From the NCBI RefSeq assembly GCF_018143015.1, contig NC_054746.1, forward strand, positions 23,202,464 to 23,266,463: 64,000 nt of DNA, written 5' to 3'. A model generated the notes under the pieces. The model made no database searches. It was not told the DNA's origin and saw only the letters and a list, made by a program, of their open reading frames with translations. The stretch comes from Lytechinus variegatus (lineage: Eukaryota; Echinodermata; Echinoidea; Temnopleuroida; Toxopneustidae). Positions 57,882-64,000 of the stretch are shown in pieces; position 1 is the first letter of the stretch, and each line of letters opens with the position of its first letter. The translations under genes were made by a program, and so were the position numbers.

Positions 57882-60800
57882 GTGAGTCTTCATAAACATT
57901 TCATTGGCACTTTAAAAAGGAGATCTCTATTGTATTTAAAGTTTGAAAATGAGCTAAGTGCAGTGACCTCAGTAGAGCTGTACTAGCATGTAACTTTGTG
58001 GTTTGGAATAAAGTTTACGCAATTGCCTTTGGTAAGGCAGTTGTTTCTAGAACCGATTCCTACATTGTAGAATCAATCTGCTGGAACCAGGAATGATCGA
58101 TATTTGATATACTGGTATATTTCATAAAAGGTATTATTATGCTGGTGATTTGAAAGACAAAGTCAAATGCAAGATGAAGATTGGTGTCTGTAAAACTTGG
58201 AAATCATCAACAACATGCAAGTTCATTTGCCATTGATGTTTATCAAACTGCGCCTGACCTTAACCTCAACAGAAATAGTTATTAGATATTGTTGAAACTG
58301 AAAAAAAGTGAATCTTTATACCCTTCTGCCTTGTTACTTTCTTGAGCTTAGAATTATATTTAATAAACTGTCGGATGATCTCAAAGTTGAGGATGCTTTG
58401 AAGACCATGTAATCAAATCAGAAGATATATTGCAATTGATTTGGAGCGACCCCAATAAACAGTGTCATATGGTGCCAACATGCTCCAGTATTGTGGCGAC
58501 TGAGATAATAGCCAAGAGGCACTGAACCTACCACAGGGGTATTCAGTCCTTTCACACAATAATCAATATCCATATTCAGTGAAAGCTGTGACAGTAAACC
58601 ATGAATTTCTAATACATGTACATGTATACATACATGTACATCCAGACACCTACTTTGACCACCTTCTCCACTTGGAGCTTGAGAGGTAGAGCAAGTTCCA
58701 GATTGAAAACTCTTTGTAGTTGTCGGCCTATTTTGTGTACTTGGTTGTTTAGGAACAGAGTGTCAGAATAGTGTGTGCTTTCACACAGTTGAAGGCGTCA
58801 ACTCTAAGGCATACTGTAGAAACCATCCCCAAGCAGTTTCTATTGTACCACCTTCAATTTTAAAAATGCCCCCCCCAAAAAAAAAAGATGCTGGATATTC
58901 TTTGGTGATTCATTGATAGAATAAATGTACAGCAGTGAGAGTTCTTATTTTAGAATTGGTAAGATATAGCCACAGTGCAACTTACAGAATAAAAGTGGAA
59001 ATCTTTGAGGGGCTTTTCTGTAATTTTTTTTTTGTTTCAAGAAGAAATGAATGTACATATAGACCAAATGCTGCTCTGCTGTGCTCACATGAAGTACAAA
59101 ATAAGCCAAGGGATACATGAGTACATTTCCTCAGTTTCTAATGTTATTAGCTTTATTTTTATTATTTTATTAGATTCAGGTTCCAGAGTCCATGCATTGA
59201 TTGTTAGCTTTGTCTTTTGAGCAAGATTTATTGCTGTACTTCTTGACCTTATACATGTACAGTATGTTCCTTCTGCTTCTGTAGATAAAATTTGTTTACA
59301 CTAAATTTCCTTCTCGGCCAAGAAGATCAGGATCTGGATTTTATATTTACATTCGGTATTTTAAGATTCACATATCAAACGATATGTATTATGTGGAGAA
59401 AGGAACAAATCATATGAGAGTAATAAGAAAATTAATTGGGGTTATATATGGGTGCCCAATTACCACCCACTTCATTTTGTTTGTAAAGTACAAATGTGCA
59501 TTGTACATGTACATGAAAGCAAAGAGTGACTGGTGTTATTTTGGATTGGCCTAATAAATATGAAAAGTTTGAACTTTAATTTTTTTGCCAAAGAAATTAA
59601 ACTTTGTAATTTTTGTATTTGTATTTTTGTACTTTGAGAGTTTCAAACTATTCATCTGTCACTTTTTCAGTCTTTTAACGTTTTGATATAACAATTTATA
59701 TAGTGATAAAAAAAAATCTTGTGATTTTGCAAACAGGTTTATTTCTTCTCTGCCAGTTGGGCCGACCACTGCCGTCCACTGTAGCTATAACACCACGGAA
59801 ACAATATTTTCAAATACGTAAAAAGGCCTACATATATATATATAACAATAAAAATAAAATAAAATGATTAATCAAAATTAATTAGAATAAATCAGCACTT
59901 TACATGTTCCATTTTTAGTGCAACTGATAGTTATTCTTTCTGCTGTACCGACACAGATTTTTGTACATGTGTAGTCAAACTACTTACATATGTAATCTGT
60001 GTCACTAGTTTTCCCCTGTACAGGAAAAACATGCATGTCAGTGGAAAATTGAACTTAGGAGGAAATCCCAGCTAAAGACCTCCAGTATTCAAGGATTTAT
60101 TTTTCTCTTTGAGGCATTGACTGACTATACATTGCTGAAATTGAATGTTGAAACATAGTACATTTCATAATTGATCGTAAATGATTATTGCATAATTGCC
60201 AAATACATGTACATGTAGACCTACATGCATGTTGGTAGATTGCTTGTACATTGTCCTTTACAATATACAATACAATGAAACTTGCAATAGAGCGGTAGAG
60301 CTTTAATACTTGTATACATTGTAGGCCTACTATGAGTCTGCTTGTTGAAACTGCAATTACTTACACAGTTTACAGGTTTTTATAGAGTGACTATTTATTA
60401 AATTAAATCACTATTTCTATTATTGTACAAAAAAATAATTTTAAAAAGTTTGATAAAAAGGTTGCATGTTGTTCATACTGGACTGGAATCAACTGAAGGG
60501 ATCGTTACCCCTATTAACTGTCCATTTTGTTTAATCTGTGATTGAGAGAAGTCCATGGAGCTTTATTGAATACCTACAGTGCTGTACATGTATTGTAAAC
60601 ACACCTCTTCAACCCTGAAGAATGCACAGTGAAATTCACATAGCATTCTATGCATTCCATGTCATGGCTGAATAGAGAAGTGGTACATCAGTTTCCTCAC
60701 TACCTTTATCAATAGGAAGTATTATAAAGGGGCTCTGTGAATGAATAATTAAAGCTTTCCATTCTTTCAGATCATAGCACATGTTAAAGTCCATTCATGT

Positions 60801-63800
60801 GGGGAATATTAACATAATTTTTTTTTTATTGTTTGGGCCTGCACAAACTACTGTAGATACAATATTTTATCTTTATTTACTTCCATTTCATTAAAAATAC
60901 ATCAAAGAACTATATTCTGAATAATTAGGCCTATACCACCATATTATGATGTACATGTACACCTACATGTACACAGGTCTATTATGATATTTTGTAGCAT
61001 CCTTTGTCTAATGAATTAAGTTGCTTTATTTTGAATGATTTATTAAGAAAACATCAAATCACTCATTTACAAAATAACCATACACATTTGATATGGCAAA
61101 TTGAATGATGTGAGTCATGTTTTTATTAATTAATTTTCATTTATTCTTATTTTTATTTATTCATTTGTTTTATTTATTTATTTATTTTTTTTTTTGGGGG
61201 GGTTGCTTGGATGTTTAGTAATTATTCCCCCAGCTAATTGGAGCAAAAATCTAACTTTCTGTGCTAAGGCCAAATAAAGATCATTTTTATTCTGAATTCT
61301 GATGGTTATCGGTACACAGATCTATTCCACGGGGTGATTATTGTATCCATGGCGACAAATTAGGATTCATTATTATGTATTCATCAATGGAGGCTCTGAA
61401 GAAATTGATGATAGGCAGGCCATGGAGTTGATGAATTATGTAGGCCTGATTTTTTTTTTTCAGTTTCTGATCTTGTCATAGCATTGTTCCTACAGTATTT
61501 GGGGGTTTATTCATACATGCTGTCATGTTGTTTAAGTGTGGGTATTAAAAAGTCAGTTCATTGGCTACCATCTAAATGTCAACTCTTCAATTGGAATTGT
61601 GGTATGGTCATGTTGTTCATGTACATGTAAATGTATAGTTTGCATTCATTTAGAGTTTACAATTCAATAGTTCTTGATAGTTTATGCTTTTCACTCTTGG
61701 TAATGAATAAGAATACATATACATGTATATAAAACAGTATAATGTATGAACAGTAATAATTCTTAATGATTATAGTAAGTTGAATAGTGTAGTGTGCGAA
61801 TAACATGATTCAGCAAATGATTTTTCATGTATGTCGCATCTAAAATCAACAAGAAACCCTGACGGTGATGTTTGATTCCCCCTACTCTGTGCCTCATTTC
61901 TATGAGTCATGGTACGGCTTGCTTCTCTCAGGACACGCATCTCACCAGTGATGATGCTTCTGGTCGAGATGTGTGGAGTAGAGGGGAGGCGGTTGCGTCA
62001 GAGTAACGTAAGCCCACCTGCCAATGCGCATGCCCCGTGGCATGCGGCCGAACAGAGATGGAAATAAAACCTCAACGAGATGGAGCCGATGATGAGGCCC
62101 TTCTCTCTCCGTGTTGTCATCCTCTTGAATTTCTCCTCCTGGTTCTAGAAACATGAGGATGAGGAAAATATTCCTGTTGCTTCTACTATTTGATTTGCAA
62201 GCTGGAAGTGATAGACATAATGGAGTCAAAGCAGGTTGAAGCAACAAGAAGTTATTGATTACCTGTTTCTGTTTGTTTTTGCTTGTCTATTTTTACTGAG
62301 CAGATTAAACAAAATTTATCATAATACTCAGGACAGCAAAAGCAACCACTTGTGATCAGATCTTAATTTACAATGTCTTTTGCATGATCCATACAATTAC
62401 AAAGCATGTACATGTAGGTACTTATGTTTTGAATTGACCTCAGACTCCATGTCGAAAAAAAAATGTCTGATCATGTTTTCAAACTTTTCTTATATTATGA
62501 TTTAAGAAGTACTTGGACCAGCAAAGTATAGTGTTTGATAGTATTAAAGAGGTGTGTTACATAAATGTTGAAGTACAGTGCATGCAACAATTTTGTTGAT
62601 AGTCACCTTTTGTGCACAAAACAAGTGTACAAATTCATTTAAAAAATTCTTAGTGTAAATTGAATTGTTAACATGTTCTTTAGTAAGACATGAGGACCTT
62701 GGGGACGTTGACAGTCTAGATGAAACTGAGAGGTTTGCAAATGATCCCTTGCTCTTTTTTTCCTTTGCAAATTTGCAGTTATTCCAGGTCACCATACCAA
62801 CCGAGTCAAAGTGGGAGTAATCAAACTATGTTTCTATGCCAACACTAATGCAATCAATCTTTTACATGTTTACGGCAAGGGGAGCAACTTGGCAACTGCA
62901 CGATCATAATTTAGTGTGGTAGTAATAATGAGGAATTACATGTAATTCCATTAAATGCTGATGTAAAGTTCTAAACATGTTTTATGTCCATCAAGAAAGA
63001 TGTGCATTAGCAACATAAAAGATTTAAGACAAAACAACTGTATATAAAGAATTAGGAATGTTGATACATGTAGCAAGTATTCCATTTACAAGAAATTATT
63101 GCAATAATAAACATAATAAATTTTAGAGACAAATACATACATAAAGAGTTCATGATAAATAATGCTATTATTGTTTATAGCATTTTTTTCCAGAGATGCC
63201 AAGTCCAAATATCAGCTATGCGTGAGATTTTCTGTGAATCTGAGTGAGATCACAGACATTGTGTACAAATGTATGGGGATAGGCTGTGATAGTTGCGTGA
63301 GACAGAGATTTGAGGGGATGAACAAGAGTCCAAAATGCTTGACTCTCACGCATAATGCGTGAGACTTGGTAGCTGTTTTTCAGGCAAGTCATTTGAATAC
63401 TGAGGCGATATAAATTGTTCATCGTGCATGTATTTTGTATGTCAGCGTAAAAATTGAAGTTGGATTTAAGTAAGTGTAGATAGTTATACGCTAAGAGTAC
63501 GGTGCTGTTATGATTTTTTTTATGGGTTGTAATTCTGTTGTGATATAGATCCCCTCTTCAGGAAGGCAAGAACAATGTTAAATGTACATTAGGCTTACAG
63601 GATATTTCAGTGCTCAATATATCCTAAACAGGATTTGAAAAGGATATGTGCTTTGGAAGATTTCAGAAAATGAGATTGTACTCATTTATCTTTCTAAGCA
63701 GATTGCTGTAACTTGTAAGCCACTTATTTTGACTGACCAATCATTTACATGTATGTTGCTGTTTGATAACAACCCTATTGAAATGAATAATCCCTCATAG

Positions 63801-64000
63801 CAAACAACAAAAGATATTGCAAAAAAGAAAAGAAATGGCCACTCTTATAATATGTTATCTTCAGCTACTTGTATATGTAATGTATCACTTTCGGTGCCAT
63901 ATTGACCCTGATACTCTCTAACATGTCCACATCTAGAGTAGACCTGGTAAATAAATCAAATCAACCCTTCGCCATCTCCCTCACAATCTCACGAAACTGT
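57882..64000 (+). other. KLC first coding intron (partial)
   Basis: 6.1 kb of AT-rich DNA follows the KLC donor. No exon with the expected KLC continuation was found in any frame. Many TACATGTA words and poly-T/AT runs (for example 61160-61205) occur. A GC-richer island at 61930-62240 is described separately. Confidence 0.6.
62153..62239 (+). CDS. Candidate signal-peptide microORF, unknown
   Basis: ATG at 62153 opens 28 codons, MRMRKIFLLLLLFDLQAG followed by SDRHNGVKAG, then TGA. Basic residues, a leucine core and a small-residue AG site give a textbook signal peptide. It lies in a GC-richer island inside the KLC intron. It could be a first exon with the weak donor GCAG|GTTGAA, a short secreted peptide, or chance; no homologue is recognised. 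Confidence 0.2.
   Translation: MRMRKIFLLLLLFDLQAGSDRHNGVKAG

Noticed and set aside
1-64000. A new multi-gene defence, biosynthetic or toxin system
   Set aside because: All supported genes are single conserved eukaryotic housekeeping genes, and the remainder is repeats and non-coding DNA.

Overview
The window is animal genomic DNA, most probably from a sea urchin (Echinoidea). The best evidence is the first coding exon of kinesin light chain at 57615-57881, whose N-terminus agrees almost residue for residue with the sea urchin protein as I remember it. The AT-rich background, frequent TACATGTA and TAGGCCTA words, tRNA-type SINEs and many short inverted-repeat elements also fit. No species is assigned.

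Three host genes are supported, all on the + strand. (1) 186-1367 holds the last two coding exons of LCLAT1, a lysocardiolipin acyltransferase; the rest lies upstream of the window. (2) 30762-40780 holds the complete coding sequence of eIF5, nine coding exons and 423 residues, with the arginine finger, the C2-C2 zinc finger and the C-terminal HEAT (W2) domain. An upstream ORF with a weak start context overlaps its start codon. (3) 57615-57881 holds the first coding exon of kinesin light chain; the rest of the window to 64000 is its first coding intron. EIF5 and KLC1 are also near neighbours on human chromosome 14q32, so the pair looks like old deuterostome linkage.

Everything else is intergenic or intronic DNA dense in repeats. 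1.5-3.1 kb: a MITE, a SINE-like block resembling the Alu domain of 7SL RNA, and a tandem-repeat element with terminal inverted repeats. 3.1-9.7 kb: a broken DIRS-like tyrosine-recombinase retroelement on the - strand, carrying two younger insertions. 11-20 kb: three long copies of a second tandem-repeat element (family B), SINEs and a 226-bp tandem duplication. 20-29 kb: G/C-tract elements, two large fold-backs, and a hAT-type MITE inserted in a dispersed repeat. eIF5 introns: a SINE, an antisense LINE and small MITEs. 43.4-44.6 kb: a 27/30-bp minisatellite of about 40 units. 44.8-55.4 kb: the second hAT-type MITE, the related empty site of the first, and several fold-back MITEs.

I found no new multi-gene system. 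The observations most worth following are the overlapping eIF5 uORF, the eIF5-KLC linkage, the perfect DR1 nuclear-receptor motifs repeated about fifteen times inside two unrelated-looking element families, the 7SL-like SINE, and the MITE with its empty site in the same window.
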